This document shows positions 1-9,010 of a stretch of 64,000 nt of DNA, in pieces. Position numbers and translations under genes: made by a program. Source of the stretch: Actinomadura meyerae (GTDB lineage: Bacteria; Actinomycetota; Actinomycetes; Streptosporangiales; Streptosporangiaceae); assembly GCF_900188445.1 (NCBI RefSeq), contig NZ_FZOR01000016.1:1-64000 (forward strand), given 5' to 3'. Position 1 is the stretch's first letter; each line of letters begins with the position of its first letter. The notes beneath the pieces are model-generated. The model searched no databases. It saw only the letters and a program-made list of their open reading frames with translations, and was not told the origin of the DNA.

Positions 1-141
1 GCCACGGGGCGACTCAACCCTCCGAAGAGGACCGAGCCGATAAAGGCACTGGCTTTTAACACGCTGTTGAGTTCTCAAGAAACGGACACCCACCGCGCCG
101 AACCCCGCTCTCGCGGACCCCGGCTCCGGGGCAACCCTTCA
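1..141 (-). promoter_or_regulatory. rRNA operon leader with antitermination/processing motif
   Basis: Read on the minus strand, the region holds TTGAGAACTCAACAGCGTG around the palindrome at 67-78. This motif is typical of actinobacterial sequence just upstream of 16S rRNA, where it serves antitermination and pre-rRNA processing. The 16S gene itself should begin beyond the left edge and is not in the window. Confidence 0.75.
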
Positions 142-170
142 AGCTTATCCGATCTGTCCCGTTAGTCCAA
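142..170 (-). promoter_or_regulatory. rRNA operon promoter, downstream copy
   Basis: A second minus-strand promoter has -35 TTGGAC (170-165) and -10 TAAGCT (147-142), again with a 17-base spacer. It lies about 158 bases downstream of the first promoter and just ahead of the conserved leader motif, so the rRNA operon appears to have at least two stacked promoters. Confidence 0.65.
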
Positions 171-299
171 CTTCGGGGTAGATCGTCCTCGTACGTCCCA
201 ATCGACGGAGACGTGCGTCCCCACCGTGCTGGTCTGTAGAGGATCCCCGTCGGGGCCGGCCGCCTGCTCGGCGTCCCGCTCCCCCTTGGGGCGAGTAGA

Positions 300-328
300 A
301 CACTAGATCCACCCGCCAGGAGCGTCAA
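300..328 (-). promoter_or_regulatory. rRNA operon promoter, upstream copy
   Basis: On the minus strand a -35 box TTGACG (328-323) and a -10 box TAGTGT (305-300) are separated by exactly 17 bases, a strong vegetative-sigma promoter. It points left, into the rRNA leader that continues off the window. Stacked promoters are usual for actinomycete rRNA operons. The identification rests on the boxes plus the leader sequence downstream. Confidence 0.7.
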
Positions 329-448
329 ATCAGCCCCTGCTACCGCGTAACCCCAGGTCAGATGTAGTTTTCCGGCCTTGGATGATGCCCCGTAGGGGCC
401 CTCGTAACCGCACTGTGACGTGTATCTACCGAAGTTTGACCGTTCATG

Positions 449-488
449 GCGAACGCCCGCCCGGTCGCCGGACCGGACGGGCGTTCGC
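449..488 (-). terminator. Hairpin terminator after tyrS
   Basis: An 11-base arm (449-459) pairs perfectly with 478-488, and an inner 6-bp stem closes a GCCG loop. The hairpin begins 18 bases past the tyrS stop codon and lies ahead of the rRNA promoters, so it insulates tyrS from the rRNA operon. There is no strong U-tract, as is common in actinomycetes. Confidence 0.75.
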
Positions 489-506
489 GGGACGGTTCCC
501 GGCGGC

Positions 507-1784
507 TCAGGCCGTCGCCACCTCCACGCCTCCCACGTTCCGCTTCCCGCGCCGCAGGACGAGGAACCGGCCGTGGAGGAGGTCGGATGGCGCCGGCACG
601 GCGTCCTCCGACTCGACCTTGGCGTTGTTGAGGTACGCGCCGCCCTGGGCGATCGCGCGGCGCGCCTCCGACTTGCTCTTGCACAGGCCGGACCGCGCGA
701 GGAGGTCCACCACGCTCGGCAGGTCACCGGACGGCACCTCGGCGCGCGGCACCTCCGCGAGCGCGGCCTGCAGCGTCCGCTCGTCCAGCTCCTCCAGGGA
801 GCCCTGGCCGAACAGCGCACGGGAGGCCGCGATGACGCGGGCGGTCTCGTCCGCGCCGTGGACGAGCGTGGTCATCTCCTCGGCGAGCGCCCGCTGCGGG
901 GCGCGGGCCGCGGGACGGTCGGCGCCCTGCTTCACCAGCTCCTCGATCTCCTCGCGGGAACGGAAGCTGAAGAACTTCAGGAACTTCTCCACGTCCCGGT
1001 CGTCGGCGTTGATCCAGAACTGGTAGAACGCGTACGGCGAGGTCAGCTCCGGGTCGAGCCAGTAGGTCTCGCCGCCGGCGGTCTTGCCGAACTTCGACCC
1101 GTCCGCCTTGGTCAGCAGCGGCGTGGTGAGCGCGTGCGCGGTGCCGCCCTCGACGCGGCGGATCAGGTCGACGCCCGCGGTCAGGTTGCCCCACTGGTCG
1201 CTACCGCCGGTCTGGAGCAGGCAGCCGTACCGCCGGTACAGCTCCAGGAAGTCCATCGACTGGAGCAGCACGTAGCTGAACTCGGTGTAGCTCATGCCGG
1301 TCGAGTCGAGGCGGGCCTTGACCGTCTCGCGGGCGAGCATCCGGTTGACCGGGAAGTGCTTGCCGATGTCGCGCAGGAACTCGATGGCCGACATCGGGCC
1401 CGTCCAGTCGAGGTTGCTGACCATGGTGGCGCCGGTCGGCCCCTCGTGGAAGTCGAGGAACTTCGACACCTGCCCGCGGACCCGCTCGACCCAGGCGGCG
1501 ACGGTCTCCTCCGAGTTCAGGACGCGTTCGGCGCTCTTGCCGCTCGGGTCGCCGATCAGGCCGGTGGCGCCGCCGACGAGGCCGATGGGCCGGTGGCCGG
1601 CCCGCTGGAAGCGCCGCAGCGTGAGGATCTGGATCAGGTTGCCGAGGTGCAGGGAGGGCGCCGTCGGGTCGAAGCCGCAATAGAGCGTGACCGGTCCCGC
1701 GGCGAGCAAGGCCCGCAGTTCGTCCAGGTCGGTGGACTGCGCGATCAGGCCGCGCCACGCGAGATCGTCCAGGATGTCGGTCAC
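507..1784 (-). CDS. tyrS: Tyrosyl-tRNA synthetase
   Basis: The 425-residue protein charges tRNA-Tyr with tyrosine in the cytoplasm. It has the class I signatures: the HIGH-type motif HLGN at residues 46-49, the tyrosine-pocket region around GGSDQWGN (193-200), and the KMSKS-type loop KFGKT at 231-235. An S4-like RNA-binding domain occupies roughly the last 80 residues. Length is normal for the family. The start is GTG at 1784, giving MTDILDDLAW. It is the last protein gene before the rRNA operon and follows the glycosylase gene after a 123-base gap. I see no T-box leader. Confidence 0.97.
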   Translation of the reverse strand: MTDILDDLAWRGLIAQSTDLDELRALLAAGPVTLYCGFDPTAPSLHLGNLIQILTLRRFQRAGHRPIGLVGGATGLIGDPSGKSAERVLNSEETVAAWVERVRGQVSKFLDFHEGPTGATMVSNLDWTGPMSAIEFLRDIGKHFPVNRMLARETVKARLDSTGMSYTEFSYVLLQSMDFLELYRRYGCLLQTGGSDQWGNLTAGVDLIRRVEGGTAHALTTPLLTKADGSKFGKTAGGETYWLDPELTSPYAFYQFWINADDRDVEKFLKFFSFRSREEIEELVKQGADRPAARAPQRALAEEMTTLVHGADETARVIAASRALFGQGSLEELDERTLQAALAEVPRAEVPSGDLPSVVDLLARSGLCKSKSEARRAIAQGGAYLNNAKVESEDAVPAPSDLLHGRFLVLRRGKRNVGGVEVATA

Positions 1785-1907
1785 GGTCTCCCTCGTCTCC
1801 GGCTTGCTTCCGTACGCCCACCAGCCTGCACGGGCGGGCGCGTGTCACGCCAACGATATTTCAACGGCCGGGGACCGCGCGGCCCGCGGTGGGCAGGACG
1901 CCGCGAG

Positions 1908-2543
1908 TCAGCCGTCGGCGGGGACCTTCCGGCGCTGCCGCGGGACGTGCGCGCGGTACGGGGACACGGTCGGATCGCCGTCGATCCAGAACCGCCACGG
2001 CACCTCCTTGGCGCCGTTCACGCCGGTGCGCGGGCCGTTGCGGATCAGCGCCGGGTCCGCGGGCTCGCCCGCGAGGACGGTCATCTCCCCGCCGGGCGTG
2101 CACACGTCCAGGCCGTTCTGCTCCCGGGCGACGCCGAGCGCCTGGCAGAGCCGCGCCGGGCCGCGGGCCAGGTCCCGGACGGTCGAGCGGGGGCGGCGCG
2201 CCCGCGCGAGATCCTCCCCCGCGATGATCTCGCCCGCGCGCAGCAGCACCGCCATGGACGTCCCGTCCGGCCCGCAGACGAGGTTCATGCAGAAGTGCAT
2301 GCCGTAGGTGAAGTACACGTAGACGTGCCCGGGCGGCCCGAACATGACCTCGTTGCGCGGGGTCCGGCCGCGGTAGGCGTGGGACGCGGGGTCGAGCGGC
2401 CCCGCGTACGCCTCCACCTCGGTGAGCCGGGCGGCGACCTCCCCGTCCGGGGTGCGGTGGGCGATGACGTGGCCGAGCAGCGACGGCGCGACCTCCTCCA
2501 CCGGGCGGTCGAAGAAATCCCGTGGCAGCAGCGCTCCGTCCAT
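1908..2543 (-). CDS. DNA-3-methyladenine glycosylase (AAG/MPG family)
   Basis: This 211-residue protein matches the alkyladenine DNA glycosylase family, which removes alkylated purines from DNA in base-excision repair. It has TEVEAY at residues 41-46, containing the expected catalytic glutamate region, the following HAYRGRTPRN segment, and ARGPARLCQALG near residue 125. Length fits bacterial family members of about 200 residues. The ATG at 2543 is the natural start. It lies between argH and tyrS on the same strand, with gaps of 76 and 123 bases. Nothing in the sequence ties it to arginine synthesis, so the linkage looks positional. Confidence 0.93.
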   Translation of the reverse strand: MDGALLPRDFFDRPVEEVAPSLLGHVIAHRTPDGEVAARLTEVEAYAGPLDPASHAYRGRTPRNEVMFGPPGHVYVYFTYGMHFCMNLVCGPDGTSMAVLLRAGEIIAGEDLARARRPRSTVRDLARGPARLCQALGVAREQNGLDVCTPGGEMTVLAGEPADPALIRNGPRTGVNGAKEVPWRFWIDGDPTVSPYRAHVPRQRRKVPADG

Positions 2544-2619
2544 CGCCTCACCGTGGTCTAGGGGGCCGTTCTCCGCCGCCCAGCGTATTCCTCCGCCCGC
2601 ACCGCCGCGGACGCGCCCG

Positions 2620-4035
2620 TCAGTCCTCGGCGGACGCCCACGCGGCGTGGTCGTTGACCAGGGCCCGCAGCGACTCGATCTGCTCGCGGACGCGGTCGGG
2701 CGCCGTCCCGCCGTACGCCTTGCGGGACGCCAGGGCCCCCTGGACGTTCAGCACCTCGCGGACGTCGGGCGTCAGGTGCGGCGACACCTTGGCGAGCTCC
2801 TCGTCGGTGAGGTCGTCGAAGTCCTTGTCGTTGACCTGGCACCAGACGACGAGGTGGCCGACGACCTCGTGCGCGTCGCGGAACGCCGTGCCGCGCCGGA
2901 CGAGCAGCTCGGCGAGGTCGGTGGCGAGGGCGAAGCCGTCCGGGGCGAGGGCCTCCAGGCGCTCGGTGTTGACCCGCATCGTCGCGATGAGCCCGGACAT
3001 GGCGGGCAGGACGAGCAGCAGCGTCTCGACGGCGTCGAACGCGCCCTCCTTGTCCTCCTGCAGGTCGCGGTTGTAGGTGAGGGGCAGGCCCTTGAGGGTG
3101 GTGAGCAGGCCGACGAGGTGGCCGATGAGGCGGCCCGCCTTGCCGCGCGCCAGCTCGGCGACGTCGGGGTTCTTCTTCTGCGGCATGATCGACGACCCGG
3201 TGGCGTAGGTGTCGTCCATCTCGATCCAGCGGAACTCCTGCGACGCCCAGAGGCAGATCTCCTCGCCGAGGCGCGACAGGTGCACGCCGATCAGCGCGGC
3301 GGCGAACAGGAACTCGGCGACGAAGTCGCGGTCGGCGACGGCGTCCATGGAGTTCGGCGCGGCGGCGTCGAAGCCGAGTTCGGCGGCGGTGGCCTGCGGG
3401 TCCAGCGGCAGCGACGAGCCGGCGAGGGCGCCGGAGCCGAGCGGGGAGACCGCCGCGCGCCGGTCCCAGTCGCGCAGCCGGTCGATGTCGCGGGTGAGCG
3501 GCTGGACGTGCGCGAGGAGCTGGTGCGAGAACAGCACGGGCTGGGCGTGCTGCAGGTGCGTCATGCCGGGCGCGGCGACGCCGAGGTTGTGCTCGGCCTG
3601 CGCGATCAGCGCGGTCTCCAGCTCGACCAGCCGGGAGACGATCTGCCGGGCGTGGTCGCGCAGGTAGAGGCGCAGGTCGGTGGCGACCTGGTCGTTGCGG
3701 CTGCGGCCCGCCCGGAGCTTGCCGCCGAGGGCGCCGAGGCGCTCCAGCAGGCCGCGCTCCAGGGCGGTGTGGACGTCCTCGTCGGCGACCGTCGGGCGGA
3801 ACTCCCCGGAGCGGCACGCCTCCTCCAGGTCGTCCAGGGCACCGATCATCCGCTGCAGCTCGTCGTCGGTGAGCAGCCCCGCCCGGTTGAGGACGCGGGC
3901 GTGCGCGCGCGAGCCCATCAGGTCGTAGGGGGCGAGCCGCCAGTCGAACTGGACGCTCACCGAAAGCCGCGCGAGCGCGTCCGACGGTCCGCCCTCGAAC
4001 CGGCCGCCCCACAGCCGCGTCGGTGCCTTCGTCAC
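2620..4035 (-). CDS. argH: Argininosuccinate lyase
   Basis: The protein cleaves argininosuccinate to arginine and fumarate, the last step of arginine synthesis. From the chosen start it is 471 residues and shows AGRSRNDQ (109-116), MTHLQHAQP (158-166) and the superfamily signature GSSIMPQKKNP (280-290). The start is GTG at 4035, preceded by AGAGGGA and giving MTKAPTRLWGGRF; the reading frame stays open far upstream, but that extension does not resemble the family. argG ends 149 bases upstream, with a hairpin in the gap, so argH may be transcribed partly by read-through. Confidence 0.97.
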   Translation of the reverse strand: MTKAPTRLWGGRFEGGPSDALARLSVSVQFDWRLAPYDLMGSRAHARVLNRAGLLTDDELQRMIGALDDLEEACRSGEFRPTVADEDVHTALERGLLERLGALGGKLRAGRSRNDQVATDLRLYLRDHARQIVSRLVELETALIAQAEHNLGVAAPGMTHLQHAQPVLFSHQLLAHVQPLTRDIDRLRDWDRRAAVSPLGSGALAGSSLPLDPQATAAELGFDAAAPNSMDAVADRDFVAEFLFAAALIGVHLSRLGEEICLWASQEFRWIEMDDTYATGSSIMPQKKNPDVAELARGKAGRLIGHLVGLLTTLKGLPLTYNRDLQEDKEGAFDAVETLLLVLPAMSGLIATMRVNTERLEALAPDGFALATDLAELLVRRGTAFRDAHEVVGHLVVWCQVNDKDFDDLTDEELAKVSPHLTPDVREVLNVQGALASRKAYGGTAPDRVREQIESLRALVNDHAAWASAED

Positions 4036-4092
4036 GAAATTCCCTCTTCTTCCCAACCGGTGATCGTTTGTCGTCCGCGCGCCACGCCCCGG

Positions 4093-4127
4093 CGCGCGGG
4101 AACGCCCGTGGAGAGCGTCCCCGCGCG
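4093..4127 (-). terminator. GC-rich hairpin between argG and argH
   Basis: A 13-bp stem (4093-4105 with 4115-4127, one G-U pair) encloses a 9-base loop in the 149-base argG-argH gap. It lacks a U-tract. It could lower read-through into argH or act as an RNA-stability element. Confidence 0.5.
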
Positions 4128-4184
4128 CGGTGGCACGTCCGCCACAGGGTACGGCGAAACCGCCGTCCCCCGCGGCGCGTCCCG

Positions 4185-5387
4185 TCAGGCGCCCAGGTCG
4201 CGGTCGCGCTTGGCGGCGATCTTGCCGGGCAGGCTCCAGAGCTCGACGAACCCCTTGGCGAGGCTCTGGTCGAAGGCGTCGCCGGTGTCGTAGGTGGCGA
4301 GGTCGTAGCTGTAGAGCGAGGCGTCGCTGCGCCGGCCGGTGACGACGGCGCGCCCGCCGTGCAGGGTCATCCGGACGTCGCCGGACACGTGCTTCTGCGC
4401 GTCGGCGATGAAGGCGTCCAGGGACTGCTTGAGCGGCGAGAACCACAGGCCGTCGTAGACGAGCTCGCCCCAGCGCTGGTCGACGGACCGCTTGAAGCGG
4501 GCGAGGTCGCGCTCGACGGTGACGTTCTCCAGCTCCATGTGCGCGGCCATCAGCGCGATCGCGGCCGGGGCCTCGTACACCTCGCGGCTCTTGATGCCGA
4601 CGAGCCGGTCCTCGACCATGTCGATGCGGCCGACGCCCTGCGCGCCCGCGCGCCGGTTCAGCTCGGCGACGACCTGGTACGGGGTGAGCGGGCGGCCGTC
4701 CAGCGCGACCGGCACGCCGGACGCGAAGGTGATGACGACCTCGTCGGCCTCGCGCGGCTCGGCCGGGTCGGCGGTGTACTCGTAGACGTCCTCGATGGGC
4801 CCGTTCCAGATGTCCTCCAGGAAGCCCGTCTCGACGGCGCGGCCCCACAGGTTCTGGTCGATGGAGTACGGCGACTTGGCCGACACGTCGATCGGCAGGC
4901 CCTTGTCCTCGGCGAACGCGATGGCCTTGTCGCGCGTCCAGGCGAAGTCGCGGGCGGGCGCGATGACCTTGAGGTCGGGGGCGAGGGCGGACAGGCCGGC
5001 CTCGAACCGGACCTGGTCGTTGCCCTTGCCGGTGCAGCCGTGCGAGACGGTGGTGCCGCCGAACTCCTTGGCGGCCGCCACCAGGTGCTTGACGATCAGC
5101 GGCCGGGACAGCGCCGACACCAGCGGGTAGCGGTCCATGTAGAGGGCGTTGGCCTGCATGGCCGGGACGCAGAAGTCGGCCGCGAACTCCTCCCTGGCGT
5201 CCACGACGACGGCCTCGGCGGCGCCGCAGGCGAGGGCCCGCTTGCGGATGGTGTCGAGGTCCTCGCCGCCCTGGCCGACGTCGACGGCGACGGCGATGAC
5301 CTCGCCGCCGGTCTGCTCGGCGAGGTACGGGATGGCGACGGAGGTGTCCAGGCCCCCGGAATATGCGAGTACGACGCGCTCGCTCAT
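4185..5387 (-). CDS. argG: Argininosuccinate synthase
   Basis: The enzyme joins citrulline and aspartate with ATP to form argininosuccinate. The 400-residue product begins MSERVVLAYSGGLDTS, whose SGGLDTS loop (residues 10-16) is the PP-type ATP-binding motif of the family, and it also carries the GCTGKGNDQVRFE segment. Length is standard. The start is ATG at 5387 with GGAGA 8 bases upstream; the frame extends further but without family similarity. It follows argR after 65 bases containing a hairpin, and precedes argH. Confidence 0.97.
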   Translation of the reverse strand: MSERVVLAYSGGLDTSVAIPYLAEQTGGEVIAVAVDVGQGGEDLDTIRKRALACGAAEAVVVDAREEFAADFCVPAMQANALYMDRYPLVSALSRPLIVKHLVAAAKEFGGTTVSHGCTGKGNDQVRFEAGLSALAPDLKVIAPARDFAWTRDKAIAFAEDKGLPIDVSAKSPYSIDQNLWGRAVETGFLEDIWNGPIEDVYEYTADPAEPREADEVVITFASGVPVALDGRPLTPYQVVAELNRRAGAQGVGRIDMVEDRLVGIKSREVYEAPAAIALMAAHMELENVTVERDLARFKRSVDQRWGELVYDGLWFSPLKQSLDAFIADAQKHVSGDVRMTLHGGRAVVTGRRSDASLYSYDLATYDTGDAFDQSLAKGFVELWSLPGKIAAKRDRDLGA

Positions 5388-5435
5388 GGTCTGTGTCTCC
5401 TGTGCGAAGTGTTCGGATTCGGAACGCTGGGATGC

Positions 5436-5453
5436 GGGGCCGCGCGCGGCCCC
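5436..5453 (-). terminator. Perfect palindromic hairpin at the argR stop codon
   Basis: An 18-base perfect palindrome (GGGGCCGC arms) starts at the last base of the argR stop codon. It is well placed to end the argC-to-argR transcript and separate it from argG. Such short GC palindromes often work as terminators in actinomycetes. This is an inference from position and symmetry. Confidence 0.5.
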
Positions 5454-5968
5454 TAGCTTCGTCGTTCGCGCCCGCCGGTCAGCCTGAGGAGCGCCTGCGC
5501 GACGTCCTCCCCGCCGGTCGGGTCGCGGGCGATGACGAGGATCGAGTCGTCGCCCGCGACGGTCCCGAGGATCGTCGGCCACTCGGCGTGGTCGATCGCC
5601 GAGGCCAGGTACTGCGCGGCCCCGGGCGGGGTCCGCACCATGACCAGGTTGGCCGACGCCTCGGCCGAGACGAGCAGCTCCGCGGCGAGCCGGGAGAGCC
5701 GTCCGGTGAAGGTCTCGGCGGCCCCGGTGCGGGCCCGCCGGATCCGCTCGCCGCCCTCTCCGGGGACGGCGTAGATCAGGCTGCCGTCGTCGGCGCGCAG
5801 CTTCACCGCGCCGATCTCGACCAGGTCGCGCGACAGCGTGGCCTGGGTGACCTCGACGCCCTCGTCGCCGAGGAGCTTGGCGAGCTCCCCCTGCGAGTGG
5901 ACGGGGTGCCGGGTCAGCAGCTCGATCACCCGGGCGTGCCGGGCGGCCTTGGTCATGGGGGTGGTCAC
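5453..5968 (-). CDS. argR: Arginine repressor ArgR
   Basis: This ArgR/AhrC-family regulator should bind ARG boxes with arginine as co-repressor and control the surrounding arg genes. The N-terminal winged helix includes SQGELAKLL and VTQATLSRDL. The C-terminal oligomerisation and arginine-binding domain includes PGAAQYLASAID and GTVAGDDSILV, where family members have GTxAGDDT. I chose GTG at 5968 (171 residues) because it overlaps the argF stop as GTGA, the pattern used throughout this operon. ATG at 5956 (167 residues) is an alternative; neither has a clear ribosome-binding site. Confidence 0.95.
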   Translation of the reverse strand: MTTPMTKAARHARVIELLTRHPVHSQGELAKLLGDEGVEVTQATLSRDLVEIGAVKLRADDGSLIYAVPGEGGERIRRARTGAAETFTGRLSRLAAELLVSAEASANLVMVRTPPGAAQYLASAIDHAEWPTILGTVAGDDSILVIARDPTGGEDVAQALLRLTGGRERRS

Positions 5969-6882
5969 CGGGAGCGCTCCAGCAGCCAGACGAGCAGCGC
6001 CTTCTGCGCGTGCAGCCGGTTCTCCGCCTCGTCCCAGACGCGGCTCTGGGGGCCGTCCAGGACGGACGCGGCGATCTCCTTCCCGCGGTAGGCGGGCAGG
6101 CAGTGCAGGACGACCGCCGCCGGGTCGGCGAGGGCGAGCAGCTCCTCGGTGACGGCGTACGGCTCGTAGCGCGAGGTGTCCTTGCCGTCCTGGCCCATCG
6201 AGACCCAAGTGTCGGTCGCGAGGACGTCGGCTCCGGCGGCGGCCGCCGCGGCGTCGGCGGTGACGGTCACGGACCCGCCGGTGGCGGCGGCGATCTCGGT
6301 GGCGCGGGCGACGACCGCGGGGTCGGGGGGCGTCGCGGCGGGGGCGCCGACGCGGACGTGCATCCCGGCGGTGGCGCAGCCGAGCAGGTAGGAGTGCGCC
6401 ATGTTGTTGGCGCCGTCGCCGAGGTAGGCGAGGACGGCGCCGGCGAGGGCGCCCTTGGCCTCCCGGACGGTCTGCAGGTCGGCGAGGATCTGGCAGGGGT
6501 GGAACTCGTCGGTGAGGGCGTTGACGACCGGGACGGTGGTGCCGGCGGCCATCTCGTCGATGCGCTCCTGCCCGGCCGTCCGCCACACGATGGCGCTGAC
6601 CTGCCGCTCCAGCACGCGGGCGGTGTCGGCGATCGTCTCGCCGCGGCCGAGCTGGCTCGTTCCGGCGTCCATGACGATGGGGTTGCCGCCGAGGTCGGCG
6701 ATGCCGACGGTGAACGACAGCCGGGTCCGGGTGGAGGGCTTGTCGAACAGGACGGCGACCGACTGCGGGCCCTCCAGCGGCCGGTGGGCGAACCGGTCCT
6801 TCTTCACGGCCGCGGCGAGGTCGAGGACCTCGGCCTGCTCGGCGGGGGTCAGGTCGTCGTCGCGGAGGAAGTGCCTGGCCAT
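5965..6882 (-). CDS. argF: Ornithine carbamoyltransferase
   Basis: The enzyme transfers a carbamoyl group from carbamoyl phosphate to ornithine, making citrulline. The 305-residue protein has the carbamoyl-phosphate motif STRTR (50-54), HPCQILAD (128-135) and the catalytic HCLP (260-263). The start is ATG at 6882, because GGAAGG lies six bases upstream. A GTG two codons earlier overlaps the argD stop but sits on the ribosome-binding site. The frame is open well upstream without family similarity. The stop overlaps the preferred argR start. Confidence 0.97.
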   Translation of the reverse strand: MARHFLRDDDLTPAEQAEVLDLAAAVKKDRFAHRPLEGPQSVAVLFDKPSTRTRLSFTVGIADLGGNPIVMDAGTSQLGRGETIADTARVLERQVSAIVWRTAGQERIDEMAAGTTVPVVNALTDEFHPCQILADLQTVREAKGALAGAVLAYLGDGANNMAHSYLLGCATAGMHVRVGAPAATPPDPAVVARATEIAAATGGSVTVTADAAAAAAGADVLATDTWVSMGQDGKDTSRYEPYAVTEELLALADPAAVVLHCLPAYRGKEIAASVLDGPQSRVWDEAENRLHAQKALLVWLLERSR

Positions 6883-6884
6883 GG

Positions 6885-8075
6885 TCACCCTTCCTGCGGG
6901 GAGGCGGCGTCGAGGATCGCGGGGAGCGCGTCGGTGAACGAGCGCGCCTGGGCGGCGGTGAGGACGAGCGGCGGCGCGATGCGCACCGCGTCCGGCTGCA
7001 CCGCGTTGACCAGGAAGCCGGCGTCGCGGGCGGCGGCCTCCACGGCGGGCGCGTGCGGCCCGGTGAGGACGGCGGCGCGCCACAGCCCGCGGCCCCGCAC
7101 GCCCGCGAGCAGCGGGTGCTCGACGGCGGCGATCCCGTCGGCGAGGACGTCGCCGACGGCGACGGCGTTGGCGAGCAGGCCGTCCTTCTCGATCGTGCCG
7201 AGGACGGCGAGGGCGGCTGCGGCGGCGACCGGGTTGCCGCCGAAGGTGCTGCCGTGGTCGCCCTTGGCGAACAGGTCGCCGTGCGGGCCGAACGCGACGC
7301 ACGCCCCGATCGGCAGGCCCCCGCCGAGGCCCTTGGCGAGGGTGAGGACGTCGGGCCGCGCGCCCTCGTGCTCGAACGCGAACCAGGTGCCGGTGCGGCC
7401 GATCGCCGACTGGATCTCGTCGCCGACCAGCAGCGCGCCGGCGGCGTCGCAGATCTCGCGGGCGGCCGCGAGGTAGCCCGCCGGCGGCGGGACGACCCCG
7501 CCCTCGCCCTGCGCGGGCTCCAGGAACACGGCGGCGCAGTCCGCGCCGACGGCGGCCTTCAGCGCGTCCGCGTCACCGTAGGGGACGAACCGGACGTCGA
7601 TGCCGAACGGCTCGAACGGCTCCCGGATCGACGCCTTGCCGGTCAGCGACAGCGCGCCCATCGTCCGGCCGTGGAACCCCTTCTCCGCGGCGACGAAGTA
7701 CGACCGGCCGTTCGCCCTGCCGTACTTGATCGCGAGCTTGAGCGCGCACTCGTTGGCCTCGGTACCGCTGTTGGCGAGGAACACCCTCCCCTCGCCGCCG
7801 AGCAGCTCCCGCAGCCGCTCGGCGAGCAGCACCTCCGGCTCGTGCAGGAACAGGTTGGAGGTGTGCGCGAGCGTCGCGACCTGCGCCGACACCGCCTCGA
7901 CGAGGGCCGGGTGCCCGTGCCCGAGCGAGCTGACCGCGATCCCGGCGATCAGGTCGAGGTACTCGCGGCCGGCGGTGTCCCACACCCGGCAGCCCTCGCC
8001 GCGGGCCAGCGCCAGCGGCGGCACGCCGTAGTTCGGCATGAACGCGGCCTCGAACCGCTCCCTGAGGCCGCTCAC
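6885..8075 (-). CDS. argD: Acetylornithine aminotransferase
   Basis: This PLP-dependent class III aminotransferase converts N-acetylglutamate semialdehyde to N-acetylornithine. In the 396-residue protein, SGTEAN (103-108) is the family phosphate-binding loop, DEIQ (219-222) contains the aspartate that contacts the cofactor, and K248 in TLAKGLGGG is the expected Schiff-base lysine. The start is GTG at 8075, with GGAGGT six bases upstream and a GTGA overlap with the argB stop. An in-frame extension to 8924 is a shadow of argB. Confidence 0.96.
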   Translation of the reverse strand: MSGLRERFEAAFMPNYGVPPLALARGEGCRVWDTAGREYLDLIAGIAVSSLGHGHPALVEAVSAQVATLAHTSNLFLHEPEVLLAERLRELLGGEGRVFLANSGTEANECALKLAIKYGRANGRSYFVAAEKGFHGRTMGALSLTGKASIREPFEPFGIDVRFVPYGDADALKAAVGADCAAVFLEPAQGEGGVVPPPAGYLAAAREICDAAGALLVGDEIQSAIGRTGTWFAFEHEGARPDVLTLAKGLGGGLPIGACVAFGPHGDLFAKGDHGSTFGGNPVAAAAALAVLGTIEKDGLLANAVAVGDVLADGIAAVEHPLLAGVRGRGLWRAAVLTGPHAPAVEAAARDAGFLVNAVQPDAVRIAPPLVLTAAQARSFTDALPAILDAASPQEG

Positions 8076-9010
8076 GGCGCCACCTCCGGGGACGCGCCCG
8101 GGAGGCTGGGCAGCACCATCGTTCCGATCCCTTCGTCGGTGAAGATCTCCAGCAGCAGTGAGTGCGGGACGCGGCCGTCCAGCACGTGGGCCTGCGGGAC
8201 GCCGCCGCGCACGGCGGTCAGGCAGGCCTCCATCTTCGGGACCATGCCCGCCGACAGGCCCGGCAGCAGCGCGGCCAGCTCGTCGGTGGTGAGGCTGTCG
8301 ATCACGTCGTCGCTGTCGGGCCAGTTCGCGTAGAGGCCGTCGACGTCGGTGAGGACGACCAGCTTCGCCGCGTCCAGCGCCACGGCCAGCGCGGCGGCGG
8401 CGGTGTCGGCGTTGACGTTGTAGACCTCGCCGTCGTCGCCGCGCGCGATGCTGGACACGACCGGGACGCGGCCGTCGTCCAGCAGTGCCCGCAGGGCGCC
8501 GACCTGGACCTCGACGATCTCGCCGACCTGGCCGATGTCGACGCGCTCGCCGTCGACGACCGCGTGCTTGCGCTCGGCGGTGAGCAGGTTCGCGTCCTCG
8601 CCGGACATGCCGAGCGCGAACGGGCCGTGCCGGTTGATGAGCCCGACCACGTCGCGCTGCACCTGCCCGGTCAGCACCATCCGGACGACCTCCATGGCCT
8701 CCGGCGTGGTGACCCGCAGCCCGGCGGTGAACGTCGAGTCGATGCCGTTGCGGGCGAGCGCCGCGTTGATCTGCGGGCCGCCGCCGTGCACGATCACCGG
8801 CTTCAGCCCGGCGTAGCGCAGGAACACGATGTCCTCGGCGAACGAGTGCCGCAGGGCCTCGTCCGTCATCGCGTGCCCGCCGTACTTGATCACGACGGTC
8901 TTGCCGTGGAACCGCTCCAGCCACGGCAGCGCCTTGATCAGCGTCTCGGCCTTCGGCAGCACGCCCGCCCGGTTGCCGCGGATCCGCGCCCCGCTGGTGA
9001 CCGCGCTCAT
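8072..9010 (-). CDS. argB: Acetylglutamate kinase
   Basis: The enzyme phosphorylates N-acetylglutamate and is usually the arginine feedback-controlled step. The 312-residue protein shows the amino-acid-kinase pattern: VVIKYGGHAM near residue 40, VIVHGGGPQIN near 73, and NVNADTAAAALA near 200. The start is ATG at 9010, which overlaps the argJ stop as ATGA, matching the length of other argB products. Position between argJ and argD is the standard actinobacterial order. Confidence 0.97.
   Translation of the reverse strand: MSAVTSGARIRGNRAGVLPKAETLIKALPWLERFHGKTVVIKYGGHAMTDEALRHSFAEDIVFLRYAGLKPVIVHGGGPQINAALARNGIDSTFTAGLRVTTPEAMEVVRMVLTGQVQRDVVGLINRHGPFALGMSGEDANLLTAERKHAVVDGERVDIGQVGEIVEVQVGALRALLDDGRVPVVSSIARGDDGEVYNVNADTAAAALAVALDAAKLVVLTDVDGLYANWPDSDDVIDSLTTDELAALLPGLSAGMVPKMEACLTAVRGGVPQAHVLDGRVPHSLLLEIFTDEGIGTMVLPSLPGASPEVAP

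Noticed and set aside
420..4293. Long plus-strand ORFs opposite tyrS, the glycosylase and argH
   Set aside because: They are antisense shadows caused by extreme GC bias; composition is Arg/Ala/Gly-rich without family similarity, while the minus-strand genes have intact motifs.
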